A stretch of DNA of 64,000 bases from Desulfocicer sp963675955 (GTDB lineage Bacteria > Desulfobacterota > Desulfobacteria > Desulfobacterales > Desulfobacteraceae). The notes beneath the pieces were generated by a model that was not told the DNA's origin, did no database searches, and saw only the letters and a list, made by a program, of their open reading frames with translations. Of this stretch, positions 1-9,267 are shown one piece after another. The stretch's first letter is position 1. The number at the start of each line of letters is the position of its first letter. Both the position numbers and the translations under genes were made by a program. The stretch covers positions 365,693 to 429,692 of the forward strand of contig CAXXVR010000004.1 of assembly GCA_963675955.2 (NCBI GenBank), written 5' to 3'.

Positions 1-1338
1 GTCATCGTAGAGCTGGGCAGATGTGGGGGGAGTAAAGCCTGTGCCATAGTTGACCCATCCGGACGTCTGGTCGGTGAATTGATACCGCATGCCCACCTTG
101 GGACTCCACTGGCTGTCCGTTCGATCTTCCAGATTGGGATTTGTATAATTACTGAAAACATTGTCAAAGTTTTTCCAGTGATCGTAGCGCACACCGGCAT
201 GGATGGTAAGGGGGGCAATGGGATGCCACACATCCTGAACATATCCGGCAAAGGTTCTGACCTTATATTCATTTTTCTGGATCACATCCGTTGTTAACCA
301 ATCCTGATATTCCTGATCGGTACTGGTTTCATTAAATGAGAATCCGGTGGTTAATACATGGTTGCCGCCTGCATCAGCGGTGATCTTTATTTCTGCGGGG
401 GTTTCATAATAATCGGTGTACCGTTTTTTATTGGGATTGTAATTGCTGCCTCCTTTGTCATAGAGATGAAGAAGATCGTCGTACCGGAAGCCTGCATGGG
501 CCGTAAAGAGGAAACGATCTCCCAGGTCTTGTGAAAAGTTCAATCCGGCAAAATGCCTGTCCCAGTCTCCTCCCACATGGGGACGTCCCCGGGTATATTC
601 ATCATGGAGAAAATTATAGAAAAAAGAAATTTCACTCTCTTTGGTGAGGTCATACCCGGTGTTTAAGGAAAATTTTTCCTTGGTGTAATCACAGGTGTCG
701 ATCATGGTGATGCTGGGGTTGAGGTTGTTTTTCACCACATTGGCACCATCGGATTTTTCATGGGAGGCTGCCAGGGAATAGTTGAATCTTTCCCCTGCTC
801 CCCGGGCTTCTCCATGGAACCCAAATGTGTCAAATCGTCCATAGGAGGCTCCCAGGCGGGATTCCTGGATTTTTTGGCCTTTTTTAAGGATGATATTGAT
901 CACGCCCCCGGTGGCATTGGCACCGTACAGGGCCGAGGCTGGCCCCCGAAGGATTTCAATGCGCTCAATATTCTCTGTGGGGATGGCCTGGGTAATCTCC
1001 CAGTTGGTTGGTATCCCGTTGACAAGGGTCACCGTGGCATCGCTGCCCATGCCCCGGATGTTGGGGTAGGTGGGAAAGGGGGCATAGGCCCTTCGGCTGG
1101 TAATACCGACAACGGATCGTAAAATATCCCCTACATCTCCATTGGGAAGATGCTGCCGGGCAATATCATCCGAACGGATCACCGTCACAGATGCGGGAAT
1201 TTCTTTTAGTGGGGTTTCGTATTTGGTGGCGGTGACTATCAGGGTATCTAGAACCGCGGGTAGCTCCTGGGCACTGCAACAAAAAGCCATCATAGATACT
1301 GCAATTATACCCACAATAATTCCTTTCAACACTTTCAT
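1..1338 (-). CDS. TonB-dependent outer-membrane receptor (C-terminus cut by window edge)
   Basis: The first 446 residues of an outer-membrane receptor are present; the end of the barrel lies outside the window. A signal peptide (MKVLKGIIVGIIAVSMMAFCC) leads into a TonB-box-like stretch (DTLIVTATKYE). The plug domain follows, with the usual GPASALYGANATGGVINII segment near residues 135-153, and then beta-barrel strands rich in aromatic residues. The start is ATG 1338, with AAAGGAG just upstream. The family takes up metal chelates, siderophores, corrinoids or similar ligands using TonB energy. The ligand cannot be read from sequence. The gene directly upstream on the same strand is a methyltransferase remnant. 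Confidence 0.92.
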   Translation of the reverse strand, partial: MKVLKGIIVGIIAVSMMAFCCSAQELPAVLDTLIVTATKYETPLKEIPASVTVIRSDDIARQHLPNGDVGDILRSVVGITSRRAYAPFPTYPNIRGMGSDATVTLVNGIPTNWEITQAIPTENIERIEILRGPASALYGANATGGVINIILKKGQKIQESRLGASYGRFDTFGFHGEARGAGERFNYSLAASHEKSDGANVVKNNLNPSITMIDTCDYTKEKFSLNTGYDLTKESEISFFYNFLHDEYTRGRPHVGGDWDRHFAGLNFSQDLGDRFLFTAHAGFRYDDLLHLYDKGGSNYNPNKKRYTDYYETPAEIKITADAGGNHVLTTGFSFNETSTDQEYQDWLTTDVIQKNEYKVRTFAGYVQDVWHPIAPLTIHAGVRYDHWKNFDNVFSNYTNPNLEDRTDSQWSPKVGMRYQFTDQTSGWVNYGTGFTPPTSAQLYDD

Positions 1339-1631
1339 CTTTTCTCCTTTTGCTGTTTCTCTGTTGAAAGGCAGATGTTACACCAGCAATTCTGGTTTTG
1401 GGGACTCAGGGTGGTATCCCTCTCATATTTTGAGCCAAAGCTAGAATTCCTGATTTTCCCACCGCTTGATTTCAAACTTTATCCCTGATAAAGTAAAATT
1501 TCGGTGGTGAAATCTGCCGTAACCGGGAAGGGCAGCCATGACCTTGGCCGGGAAGGCTGTCCTTCTCCTTTTCTTTTTATCTTTCTCCGTCACCCATAAG
1601 TTCTATGGATGTTTCCTCCTTTCTGGGTTGA
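1339..1631. other. Leader region of the TonB receptor, no gene
   Basis: No coding sequence is seen. The stretch around 1528-1562 is rich in short inverted repeats (GCCATGACCTTGGC and neighbouring GGGAAGG copies) and could form local structure. It does not match a riboswitch class well enough to name one. Confidence 0.4.
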
Positions 1632-1964
1632 TTACAATTTTTTGCCACAACGTCTGCCTGCCTCCCATTGGAATTTCATGACGACATGGTCAATGGGGTA
1701 TACCCATTCATCTCCTTTATGGAGTAGCATTTTTTTCAAATATTCTTCAATCACCGGAAATAATGCTCTGTTCGTTACACGAAACTTTTCACCATAGCTG
1801 TCCACCGCCGCATCCATTGAAGGAAACTTTTGTTCAAATTGACACTCCAGGACATCCACACGGGGATAAATACCCATTTTGTAAAGAACCTGGAAAAGGA
1901 GATCACTTTTGGGTCCCCCATGGTAATTTTTTTTAAAAAGAGTGGGCCATAGCGTCCGGGGCAT
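1632..1964 (-). pseudogene. C-terminal remnant of a SAM-dependent methyltransferase
   Basis: About 105 residues read like the C-terminal part of class I methyltransferases that sit next to TonB and iron-complex uptake genes: YHGGPKSDLLFQVLYKMGI, then PRVDVLECQFEQKF, then a run ending HVVMKFQWEA. The SAM-binding N-terminal half with its glycine motif is missing. The reading frame upstream of about 1964 is low-complexity and unlike the family. I therefore call this a truncated gene. The family match is from memory of the pattern, so it is moderate only. Confidence 0.5.
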
Positions 1965-2498
1965 CTTTTCCCAGCCCGGTGTTTTTTCCCAGGCCTGTAT
2001 CCATGGTGTTGTCCGGGCTGATATTATCTTCCATCCGCTGTTTATCTCCCTTCCCCCAAAAAAAAACCACAAAGGCACAGCAGATATTATCTGCTATTTA
2101 CCTTCGTGGCTTTATGTTGCTTCTATTTTATTCCAGACGAAGTATCTTTTTATCCCCTTCGTCTTTTTGTTCTTTAAATTGCCCTCTTCTTGAGAGACAT
2201 TTTTTTATACTCAATAATCAATTGAGATTTTTTTGTCAAGATAAAGAACTTTGTCGAACTTAAAAATATACTTGATTCTGATCTCACTGAATTCATAGAT
2301 CCCAAAGTGTCTGGAGAGAATTTATGACAGGTTCATTTCAGATCATTTTGGGCTGATGCCAAATCTGGTAGTCTCCAAAAAGGCATCCTCGGGGCAACGA
2401 CTCTCCCTGAATTCTGTGCAGGAATAATCACCTTCCTTCAAAAAAAGAATTTCAGAATATCATCATTCTGGAAGGTTCCTGGATGGGTGACCGAACAG
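1965..2498. other. Degenerate intergenic region
   Basis: The open frames here are short and biased (poly-F/K/P) and give no recognisable protein. The region is AT-rich and lies between two gene relics, which fits decayed DNA. Confidence 0.4.
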
Positions 2499-2696
2499 AA
2501 TACGTTCTGCGCCTTCCCGAGTGATGAAGCTTATATCTTCTGCAGATGTCCCGTTTTCAGAGACCTTCTGGCCCAGGCCGGAGTACATGCCTTCGGTGTT
2601 TTCACGGACCGTAATAATGTCGATATTCTCATAACGTGCTTGGGTGCCCTTGAAGGAGAGAACCGGACGTACGTTGGCATAGAGATTGAATTTCCA
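2499..2696 (-). pseudogene. Internal fragment of NAD(P)-dependent isocitrate dehydrogenase
   Basis: The minus strand encodes an uninterrupted, highly conserved isocitrate/isopropylmalate dehydrogenase segment of about 65 codons: KFNLYANVRPVLSFKGTQAR, followed by YENIDIITVRENTEGMYSGL and then SAEDISFITREGAERI. This is the substrate-binding core of the family (the arginine- and tyrosine-rich YANVRP and VRENTEGMYSG blocks). An in-frame stop lies at 2697-2699, just upstream of the match. After ERI the sequence diverges. It has neither start nor end and cannot make an enzyme, so it is a relic of a gene duplication or rearrangement. Confidence 0.85.
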
Positions 2697-3010
2697 TCAA
2701 ATTCAGAAAGCATACTTCCTGCCCATTCATTCAGGCCTTCACCTGATTAATTGCCTTGGTTCAATTTTTTCTCCTTCACACGCATTTGATTCTGCGGGTG
2801 AGTATGGTATATAATTCCGATTTCAGCTTAAACACCGGATGAAAATTTTTAGATTTGAGTATAGGCAACAACCTTGAAATTGTACAGGAAAATACATGGG
2901 GTTATTTCATCTGGTATCTGAAATTTTACCCATCGAGTAACAGCCCGGGCTCATCGGATACCTGGCCCCGGGGTGGAATGAACAATGATGAACAAGGAGG
3001 TCAACAGATC
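2697..3010. other. Upstream region of the methyltransferase, no gene
   Basis: No supported gene. An open frame running in from 2855 joins the methyltransferase in frame, but it has no ribosome-binding site and does not resemble the family. The real start is placed at 3011. Confidence 0.4.
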
Positions 3011-3652
3011 ATGTCAGATCTACGCACAGGCCGACAAAAATATTATAATATCTTTTCACATTTTTATGATCTGTTTATAAAACTGCATTCCCATAATTAT
3101 GGAGAAGAAACCCGCAGATTTCTGGTAAATTCAGCTCAATTGGAAAAGAAGGCTCACCCCAAGGTATTAGATATATGCTGTGGTACAGGTTCAGTTGTGC
3201 TTGCGTTTGCCAGAAAATCCCCTGATATTCAGGCCGTTGGATATGATTTTTCCCTTGGTATGTTGCATAAGGCAAAGGAGAAGGATTTATCCGGCCATAC
3301 TCTTTTTATTAACGGTGATGCGGCAAGGTTGTCCTTTGCTGATGATTGTTTTGATGTTGTCTGCTGCTCCCATGCATTATATGAGTTGAAAAACCAGGTG
3401 AGGACAAGGGCGCTTTTAGAAATGAGACGGGTTGTAAAACCAAACGGGCTGGTATTGATTATGGAGCATGAAGTTCCGCAGAAACGATTCATAAAGATGC
3501 TGTTTTATATACGGATGCTATCAATGGGCCCAAAGGATTCCCGTGAATTTGTAAAACAGGGTATTGCACCATTTGAGAAAATTTTTGCCAATGTCACCTT
3601 GTCTCACACTATATCAGGTAAAAGCAAATTAATCATTTGTCGTAAAGAATAA
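3011..3652 (+). CDS. Class I SAM-dependent methyltransferase
   Basis: A 213-residue cytosolic methyltransferase of the Methyltransf_11/UbiE-like fold. Motif I is VLDICCGTGSVVLAFAR (about residues 52-68), an acidic post-I strand is VGYDFS, motif II surrounds FDVVCCSHALYEL, and motif III surrounds VVKPNGLVLIMEHEVP. The start is ATG 3011 because AAGGAGG lies about 10 bases upstream; upstream in-frame residues do not fit the family. The substrate is unknown. It stands alone, with a transporter downstream after 134 bases. Confidence 0.85.
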   Translation: MSDLRTGRQKYYNIFSHFYDLFIKLHSHNYGEETRRFLVNSAQLEKKAHPKVLDICCGTGSVVLAFARKSPDIQAVGYDFSLGMLHKAKEKDLSGHTLFINGDAARLSFADDCFDVVCCSHALYELKNQVRTRALLEMRRVVKPNGLVLIMEHEVPQKRFIKMLFYIRMLSMGPKDSREFVKQGIAPFEKIFANVTLSHTISGKSKLIICRKE

Positions 3653-3786
3653 AGAAGAAAATCAGCAGTGCATGCAGGTCTGGAAACTTTCTTACGGATA
3701 TATATATAAAAAATAAACATTGACATCATATACCTTTTGTTGAATAACAGGCACCTTCTAAAATAGATACAGACAGGGAAGAAAAC

Positions 3787-5382
3787 ATGCAGTTATTTTC
3801 AAATTCGGTATTTCTACTACTTTTTATCACCATTGCAGGATATCTCCTGGGGCAAATTGAAGTTAAAACATTTTCATTTGGTTCATCGGCTGTAATTTTT
3901 ATTGGCGTCATCTTTGGATATTTCGGTTACATGCTTCCCATGGATTTCCAGACACTGGGGCTTGTATTTTTCATTTATTCCATAGGGATTCAGGCTGGGC
4001 CAGGTTTTCTCTCTTCATTCCGAGCCAATGGTGTGGCGTTAAGTATTGGTGCGGCAGTACTCGTTGGTTGCGGTTTTGCAGCAAGCCTGGTGTGCGCCTT
4101 GTCTTTTGGATTTAATGAAAGCATCTGTGCCGGGCTTTTTACAGGTGCGCTGACCAGTACTCCCGGACTTGCCGTGGCCGTTGAAATGGTAGAAGGTGGT
4201 CAGACGGCAGCTGCCTATGGTCTTACCTACACCTTTGGTGTTATCGGCGTTATCTTTTTTGTAAAAATTTTATCCAGAATAATGCGGGTTAATATCCTGG
4301 ATGAAGAAAAAAAGATAGCAGATGAGCTTAAAAAAGAACATTATCCGATCACCTTCAGACACATTGAGGTAACAAATCCCAATCTTTTTGGTAAATGTGT
4401 GAATGACCTTTTTCTTGATAAAATAGCCCCGATTACTATTACAAGGCTCTTAAGGGCAGGGGAAAAAGAACCTGTGCTTGTTGATCGGGAAACCATTTTC
4501 AGGGAGGGAGACCACCTCCGTGTGGTGGGGATAGAGGAAAATTTGCAGAAGGCCAGACTTTATATCGGGAAAAATATTGATGGTGAAATTGAATTTAATT
4601 CAATCCTGAAAAAAAGAAAAATAAGTGTCACCAAATCGGAAATTATGGGAAAAACCCTGGGGGCTTTAAATTTAAACAACACATTTAATATCCAAGTATC
4701 AAGAATAACCAGAAATGGTTTTGATATCCCTGCAACAGCCAATACACGTATCAATATTGGTGATATTTTCCATGTGGTGGGTCAGGAAAAATCTTTGAAT
4801 AATATCCAAAAATTTTTGGGAAATAACATTTCCCAGCTTTATACGGTTAATGTCATCTCTATCTTTTTAGGGATTTTTATAGGGTTTATCGTGGGGCGGA
4901 TACCATTGCCTATTCCAGGGCTTGGCTTTTTAAAACTGGGCACAACCGGGGGCGTTCTTGTAGCCGGTCTCGGGTTGAGTGCCCTCAAAAAAACGGGAAA
5001 AGTCATCTGGTTTTTGCCATCTGCTACCAATTTCATGATACGGGATGTCGGACTTTACCTGTTTCTTGCTGTGGTCGGCACAACTGCCGGATCCACCATT
5101 GTTGTTACCATCAAAGAGTTTGGGATGCCGCTGCTGTTATCTGGTGTTATTGTTACTCTTTTCCCACTTGTTGTTTCTAGCTTTGTCTGTGCAAAATTCC
5201 TTAAGATTCCTTTCCTTAGAATGCTGGGAGTGCTTACCGGTGGGATGACAAGTACACCGGGCCTTGCCGCAACGACATCCATAAGCAATACTCCATATGC
5301 CTCTACGGCATATGCAACCGTTTACCCGGTTGCCCTTATTGGAATGATTATTTTTACCAAATTAATTGTCTGTATCGTATAA
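3787..5382 (+). CDS. AspT/YidE-type putative transporter (AAEx family)
   Basis: A 531-residue inner-membrane protein with the typical architecture of the aspartate:alanine exchanger family (AspT, YidE, YbjL). An N-terminal block of about five membrane helices (residues 1-165) is followed by two cytosolic TrkA-C/RCK-C domains (about 182-262 and 265-345), then a second helical block (about 355-531). The duplicated family motif is seen in both halves as GALTSTPGLAVA and GGMTSTPGLAAT. GGGAAG precedes the ATG. The family exchanges amino or dicarboxylic acids, but most members are unassigned, so the substrate is open. Confidence 0.88.
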   Translation: MQLFSNSVFLLLFITIAGYLLGQIEVKTFSFGSSAVIFIGVIFGYFGYMLPMDFQTLGLVFFIYSIGIQAGPGFLSSFRANGVALSIGAAVLVGCGFAASLVCALSFGFNESICAGLFTGALTSTPGLAVAVEMVEGGQTAAAYGLTYTFGVIGVIFFVKILSRIMRVNILDEEKKIADELKKEHYPITFRHIEVTNPNLFGKCVNDLFLDKIAPITITRLLRAGEKEPVLVDRETIFREGDHLRVVGIEENLQKARLYIGKNIDGEIEFNSILKKRKISVTKSEIMGKTLGALNLNNTFNIQVSRITRNGFDIPATANTRINIGDIFHVVGQEKSLNNIQKFLGNNISQLYTVNVISIFLGIFIGFIVGRIPLPIPGLGFLKLGTTGGVLVAGLGLSALKKTGKVIWFLPSATNFMIRDVGLYLFLAVVGTTAGSTIVVTIKEFGMPLLLSGVIVTLFPLVVSSFVCAKFLKIPFLRMLGVLTGGMTSTPGLAATTSISNTPYASTAYATVYPVALIGMIIFTKLIVCIV

Positions 5383-5411
5383 AATTTCCTTAGAATAACG
5401 AGGTCAGGCTT

Positions 5412-5439
5412 GCATCATGGGAATTATCCATGATGTTTT
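5412..5439 (+). terminator. Possible terminator hairpin after the AspT-like gene
   Basis: CATCATGG and CCATGATG form an 8-bp perfect stem around a short loop, followed by TTTT. It lies 30 bases after the stop codon. A short open frame (5417-5677) starts inside this hairpin and is not supported as a gene. Confidence 0.45.
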
Positions 5440-5952
5440 GGGTCTGCACCGCCGGGTTCAATCCAATCTCCTTAATTATGATGTTACTTATGCCAATTTT
5501 TCCTGGGAAAAGTTTTCCAGGGCAGAGTGGGACACACCACTTTACTTTTACGGGGTGATACCCTGTTTTGGTGGCCTTGGCCAGTTTGATTTTAATACAG
5601 GAATTAAATCGATTTTCTTGGTCTGGTCTCCACCTTTATCTACGGCGATTTCTCAACTTAGCACCTATTGGTTTTAAAATTCGTTCACAAATTTCATTAA
5701 TTTTGAAATTTTAAATCACGCATGCTTACCGAAAGGCTACTAAAAAGCTTACAATTTTAAAATCACAATAAAACGAACGGTCGTTATTTTTTTAGCTTGA
5801 CAATAAGAGTAATTACATGACTAATATATTCGAATCTCATATAGTTTGTCCAAACTATGGCAAACTATGATCCATTTATTAGATTTTTTATTCTTTATGC
5901 AGGGGAAAGATAAGGCAAGTTTTAGTTATAACAAAGTCAATAGGAGTATAAA
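5440..5952. other. Intergenic region upstream of the GMC oxidoreductase
   Basis: AT-rich with no supported gene. It holds the dyad at 5772-5785 and a TTGACA element near 5798, described separately. Confidence 0.4.
5772..5785. promoter_or_regulatory. TetR-type dyad upstream of the GMC oxidoreductase
   Basis: AACGAACGGTCGTT is an imperfect palindrome with AACGA/TCGTT arms. The shape is common for TetR-family operators of lipid and alcohol metabolism. A TTGACA element starts about 12 bases downstream, with AT-rich TAATAT about 19 bases after it, so the dyad could sit just upstream of a promoter. The regulator is not known; a TetR gene lies at 57.5 kb. Confidence 0.4.
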
Positions 5953-7293
5953 ATGGCAAAAAAAAGGGACAGGAAACAGGAAGTAATAATTGTCGGTACT
6001 GGACCTTCTGGTGCAACGGCAGCCCTGGAACTTGTTAAGCGTGGTAAAAAAGTTCTTATGATAGAAACTGGGGTTGAAGATCAATTAGGACGAGGAATAT
6101 TTCATACATATAAAAACCTCTATGACAAACATCTTTTCTTTTCACGTTCAAAAGAAGGGATTATTATTGATCGTGCTTTGACACTTGGAGGTTCTTCAGC
6201 GGTTTTTAGCGGTAATGCTTTTCGACCGACAAAGTCATTTCAAGAGGACCTTGGTTTGGATCTTGAACCAACTATTCAAGAAACCATCGATGAGCTGAAA
6301 CTTGCACCTTTTCCCAATGAGTTTATGGAGGGCTGGAATGGAACACGGAGACTTGTGGAAGCTGCGGATACTCTTGGTATCAATTTTTTACCGCAACTGA
6401 AATTTATTGATCCATCACGCTGTAATCCAAAATGTGATTCCTGTATGTCCGGTTGTTCTATCAATGCGCGTTGGACTGCTCGTGATTATGTGAGAAAAGC
6501 AATGGCATGGCCCAATGGCATTGATCTTATTATGAATACTCGTGTTGAAGAAGTTCTTGTGGATAATGATAAAAAAAGAGCCATAGGCGTTCGGGTTTCT
6601 GGAAATAAAGATATTCCGGAAAAACTTTATGCTGATACGATTATTTTGGCTGCAGGTGGTATGGGAAGTCCGGTTATTTTACAGAAAAGTGGCATCGAAG
6701 AGGCCGGCAAATCATTTTTCATGGATCCAATGGATGTGGTTGTGGGGTTTACAAGAGAAAAAGGTCCTTGGAAAGCCATGACATTCACCCATGCATGTGA
6801 AGATTTTGAAGAATCAGATCATTTTATGATTGGAAATGTAAAAGGTGAGGGTGCTTGGCTTTCTCAGATGATGCGTATGAAACCTTTTCTGAAGAATATT
6901 TTGAAATTTCAGAAAAGAGGACTCTATTCCATGGGAATGTTTACAAAAATTGCCGATGAAAATAAAGGGTGGATTAATGCAAAGGGAAAAATGTCAAAAC
7001 CAATGACCGATAATGATATGAAAAATATGAAAAAGGGAGATGACCTTTGCAGGCGTATACTGATAGAAGCTGGCTGTGAACCCGATAGTATTTCCATAAG
7101 CACAATGATAGGTGGGCATCCGGGGGGTACTGCAGCTATTGGTACCGTTGTTGATCAGAATTTTGAGAGCTTGAAGGTTAAGAACCTTTATGTTTGTGAC
7201 ACAAGTGTTTTCCCCCGTTCTCCGGGTTCGCCTCCGGTACTTACGCTAATAGCCATGGTTAAAAAATGGGCCAGAGAACTGGATATTGCTTAG
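5953..7293 (+). CDS. GMC-family FAD-dependent oxidoreductase with four-cysteine motif
   Basis: A 446-residue flavoprotein. The N-terminal Rossmann motif is VIIVGTGPSGATAALEL with the acidic end IETG. A second FAD contact follows at GGSSAVFSGNAF. The C-terminal GMC signature begins HPGGTAAIG and ends SVFPRSPGSPPVLTLIAMVK, with the His and the Pro-rich loop expected for alcohol oxidation. Around residues 156-168 is C-x3-C-x2-C-x3-C (CNPKCDSCMSGC), like the cysteine clusters of long-chain alcohol oxidase and cholesterol-oxidase relatives. Oxidation of an alcohol or sterol-like substrate is the likely reaction. It is a monocistronic gene with GGAG upstream of ATG. Confidence 0.85.
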   Translation: MAKKRDRKQEVIIVGTGPSGATAALELVKRGKKVLMIETGVEDQLGRGIFHTYKNLYDKHLFFSRSKEGIIIDRALTLGGSSAVFSGNAFRPTKSFQEDLGLDLEPTIQETIDELKLAPFPNEFMEGWNGTRRLVEAADTLGINFLPQLKFIDPSRCNPKCDSCMSGCSINARWTARDYVRKAMAWPNGIDLIMNTRVEEVLVDNDKKRAIGVRVSGNKDIPEKLYADTIILAAGGMGSPVILQKSGIEEAGKSFFMDPMDVVVGFTREKGPWKAMTFTHACEDFEESDHFMIGNVKGEGAWLSQMMRMKPFLKNILKFQKRGLYSMGMFTKIADENKGWINAKGKMSKPMTDNDMKNMKKGDDLCRRILIEAGCEPDSISISTMIGGHPGGTAAIGTVVDQNFESLKVKNLYVCDTSVFPRSPGSPPVLTLIAMVKKWARELDIA

Positions 7294-7727
7294 TTCAGGT
7301 TTGTGCACCCGTAGACTTTGCTGGATGAAGATGATCTTGTAACCAATCTTTCCTGATTGACTGCTGTATGAAGCGGGTTATACGGTGTTGGATACGTTAC
7401 CTCAGCTTAGGAATACAAACAATGGTGACATGTAGTGGGCATCCACATTGATGAACGAATTGAGGTTCGTGACCATGTTGAGACCCCATCAGAAAAATCC
7501 CGGCGTGATTTCCGCTTAGCCAGTACTCCGGAAAAAGGAGAGCTTAACCGGTTGCTCAGCTCTTTTCCATTGCCAGGATTGTTTTCTGATCGGTGCCAGT
7601 AACTACCTCTACTATCGGATCAGAAAGTTCCACGTTATATCGTGACCCTTACAGGTAGGTTGAACATGAAAAAGCGACTACACGCTCTTTCTCCTCTTCA
7701 ATTGTCTGATTTCAGCAAACCTTTCCT
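7294..7727. other. Intergenic region, no gene recognised
   Basis: Only short, unassigned reading frames are present. An 11-codon minus-strand piece near 7395-7430 (HVTIVCIPKLR) faintly recalls IS200-type transposases but is too short to call. A loose inverted repeat (GGAAAA...TTTTCC) lies near 7532-7568. Confidence 0.35.
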
Positions 7728-8081
7728 TTATAATTTTTTAACAACACAACATTTAAGGTACATGGCACCGAAACCTGCAATTTTACAGGAGATATCGTGG
7801 CCGTTTACAGGGTCATCAAGGAGTTTGATGTTTTTGACCTTCGTACCCAGTTTCATTGTGTCCTTCCCGGCCTTAAGATCTTTGATGGTGGTGACTGTAT
7901 CTCCATCCTGCAAGGGGGTACCATTGGCATCGAGGAATCGTGGCGTATCTTCCGAGGGTTTATCAGATGGCTGATCAGGTGCCCACTCATGGGCGCATTC
8001 AGGGCATATCCACAGAAAACCATCGGGATAGGCATAAGGTGAATTGCATTTGGGACACATATTCTTTTCTTCAACTGACAT
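7728..8081 (-). CDS. yjdM: YjdM/PhnA-family zinc-ribbon protein
   Basis: A 117-residue protein matching the YjdM (old name PhnA) family. An N-terminal zinc ribbon has two CxxC pairs (MCPKCNSPYAYPDG and WICPECAHEW). The C-terminal SH3-like domain contains the diagnostic DANGTPLQDGDTVTTIKDLK and ends in GAMYLKCCVVKKL. Length is normal. Despite the old phosphonate name, its biochemical role is not established in most bacteria. It is monocistronic. Confidence 0.93.
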   Translation of the reverse strand: MSVEEKNMCPKCNSPYAYPDGFLWICPECAHEWAPDQPSDKPSEDTPRFLDANGTPLQDGDTVTTIKDLKAGKDTMKLGTKVKNIKLLDDPVNGHDISCKIAGFGAMYLKCCVVKKL

Positions 8082-8499
8082 AATAAAATTCCTGATTTAT
8101 TGTATAAATTAGTTTAAAGTATTTTTTCCATTCAGTGAAGCACTTCTCACGATGAAAGTTGTATCTATAGTGAAAGGCAAGTAGCTAAAGGTATGGGCAA
8201 TTATTTTTTGTTCAACAAAGCATCAAATTTTTCAACATCCGGCGCATTACCGCACTTTTGCTATAACCACGACACATTACATGTGTATATCAGGGGGGCT
8301 GGAATTAAGTCAAGACCAGATATTACATATCACATAGGGTCGGGCCACGGCAACATACTGACCTTAAAGTGATAAACTGATTCTTTCACCTTCTTCGTAT
8401 TTTAAACGGGCATTTTGACCCCCAAAATTCATGTGTATTACCCTTTAAAATTTTATCCATGGAACTCTTACAATAAAAAAATTTAAGTTCAACTATAAG
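8082..8499. other. Intergenic region, no gene recognised
   Basis: No supported gene. A short coding-like frame around 8285-8372 lacks a start and any recognisable family. Confidence 0.35.
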
Positions 8500-9267
8500 C
8501 TAAATATCAAAGCTGCGAATTATGCTGTCAATCTCGCAGCCATTTTTATTGCTTTTAAATGTACGTTCGCTGAAATGTATTGTCCCGTCCTTCTTTATGC
8601 GGATCACCGAAGATGAGCGAGTGCCGTAAATCTCACTTTCAATAAACAAAGGCGAAAGGATTCGTTCCCATTCTATTCCGACCCCGGTGTCGGGAAGTTG
8701 GTCCTCCGGCGGTTGCTGCCGGTTGTTCAGGAGTTTGAAAAGATGCTTATCTTCCACCTTTTCCTGCTCAATCAGGCTTGTCAGGTATGCCTTTCCCGTT
8801 TTCACCTTGGGCCAGGGTGAATTGATGAATCGGTTGCTCAAGCCATAAATTCCAGGGGTAAGCCTGTGAATTTCGTTTTGATAATTGGAATAATAGAAAA
8901 GTCCGGTGGGATCCCCCAATATCAGATTGAATCCATTGTATTTTCCTGAGGAAATAATAATCTTTTCAAGATAGTGTTGGGGCGATTCATCTCCACACAA
9001 AAAATCACTCACCAGAGCCCCCCGGGAGTCTGCATTGTTTTTCACCCCGGCCGGATCTCGAAAATTGGTGATCCCTGCAAATTTTCCGGTTGTGTTTACC
9101 CCCATCCAGGTACCACCGGCCTTTAAATCCCTTCCGGCCAGAACAGTTGGATGATCCTCCCACCAGTCAAGGGGTGCCGTGGGCCGTTCATAGAATTCAT
9201 CCCGATTGGCCCCAAGAATCAGGTGATAATCATCATGCATCTCGTATGCAAATAAAATCAAACACAT
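8500..9267 (-). CDS. NRDE/TANGO2-family protein
   Basis: A 255-residue protein of the Ntn-hydrolase-like NRDE (TANGO2) family. It starts MCLILFAYE, with the invariant Cys at position 2, and carries the name-giving motif GANRDEFYERPT near residues 21-32 and GGTWMGVNTTGKFAGITNFRDP. I place the start at ATG 9267, because GGAAG precedes it and the family always begins M-C. The frame is open 28 codons further upstream but that part is not family-like. Bacterial and human members have been linked to heme and lipid handling; the exact reaction is unsettled. Confidence 0.93.
   Translation of the reverse strand: MCLILFAYEMHDDYHLILGANRDEFYERPTAPLDWWEDHPTVLAGRDLKAGGTWMGVNTTGKFAGITNFRDPAGVKNNADSRGALVSDFLCGDESPQHYLEKIIISSGKYNGFNLILGDPTGLFYYSNYQNEIHRLTPGIYGLSNRFINSPWPKVKTGKAYLTSLIEQEKVEDKHLFKLLNNRQQPPEDQLPDTGVGIEWERILSPLFIESEIYGTRSSSVIRIKKDGTIHFSERTFKSNKNGCEIDSIIRSFDI

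Noticed and set aside
1500..1565. Possible cobalamin-type riboswitch relic on the plus strand (GGTGGTGAAAT, then GCCATGACC...CGGGAAGGC)
   Set aside because: It lacks the B12 box and the full core, and points away from the TonB gene; the resemblance is too weak.
5417..5677. 86-codon open frame after the AspT-like gene
   Set aside because: It starts inside a terminator-like hairpin, has no ribosome-binding site and no family resemblance.
7395..7430. Minus-strand HVTIVCIPKLR resembling an IS200-type transposase
   Set aside because: Only 11 codons before a stop; no other transposase motif or element end.
8285..8372. Coding-like frame with stop in intergenic DNA
   Set aside because: No start codon with a ribosome site and no recognisable protein family.
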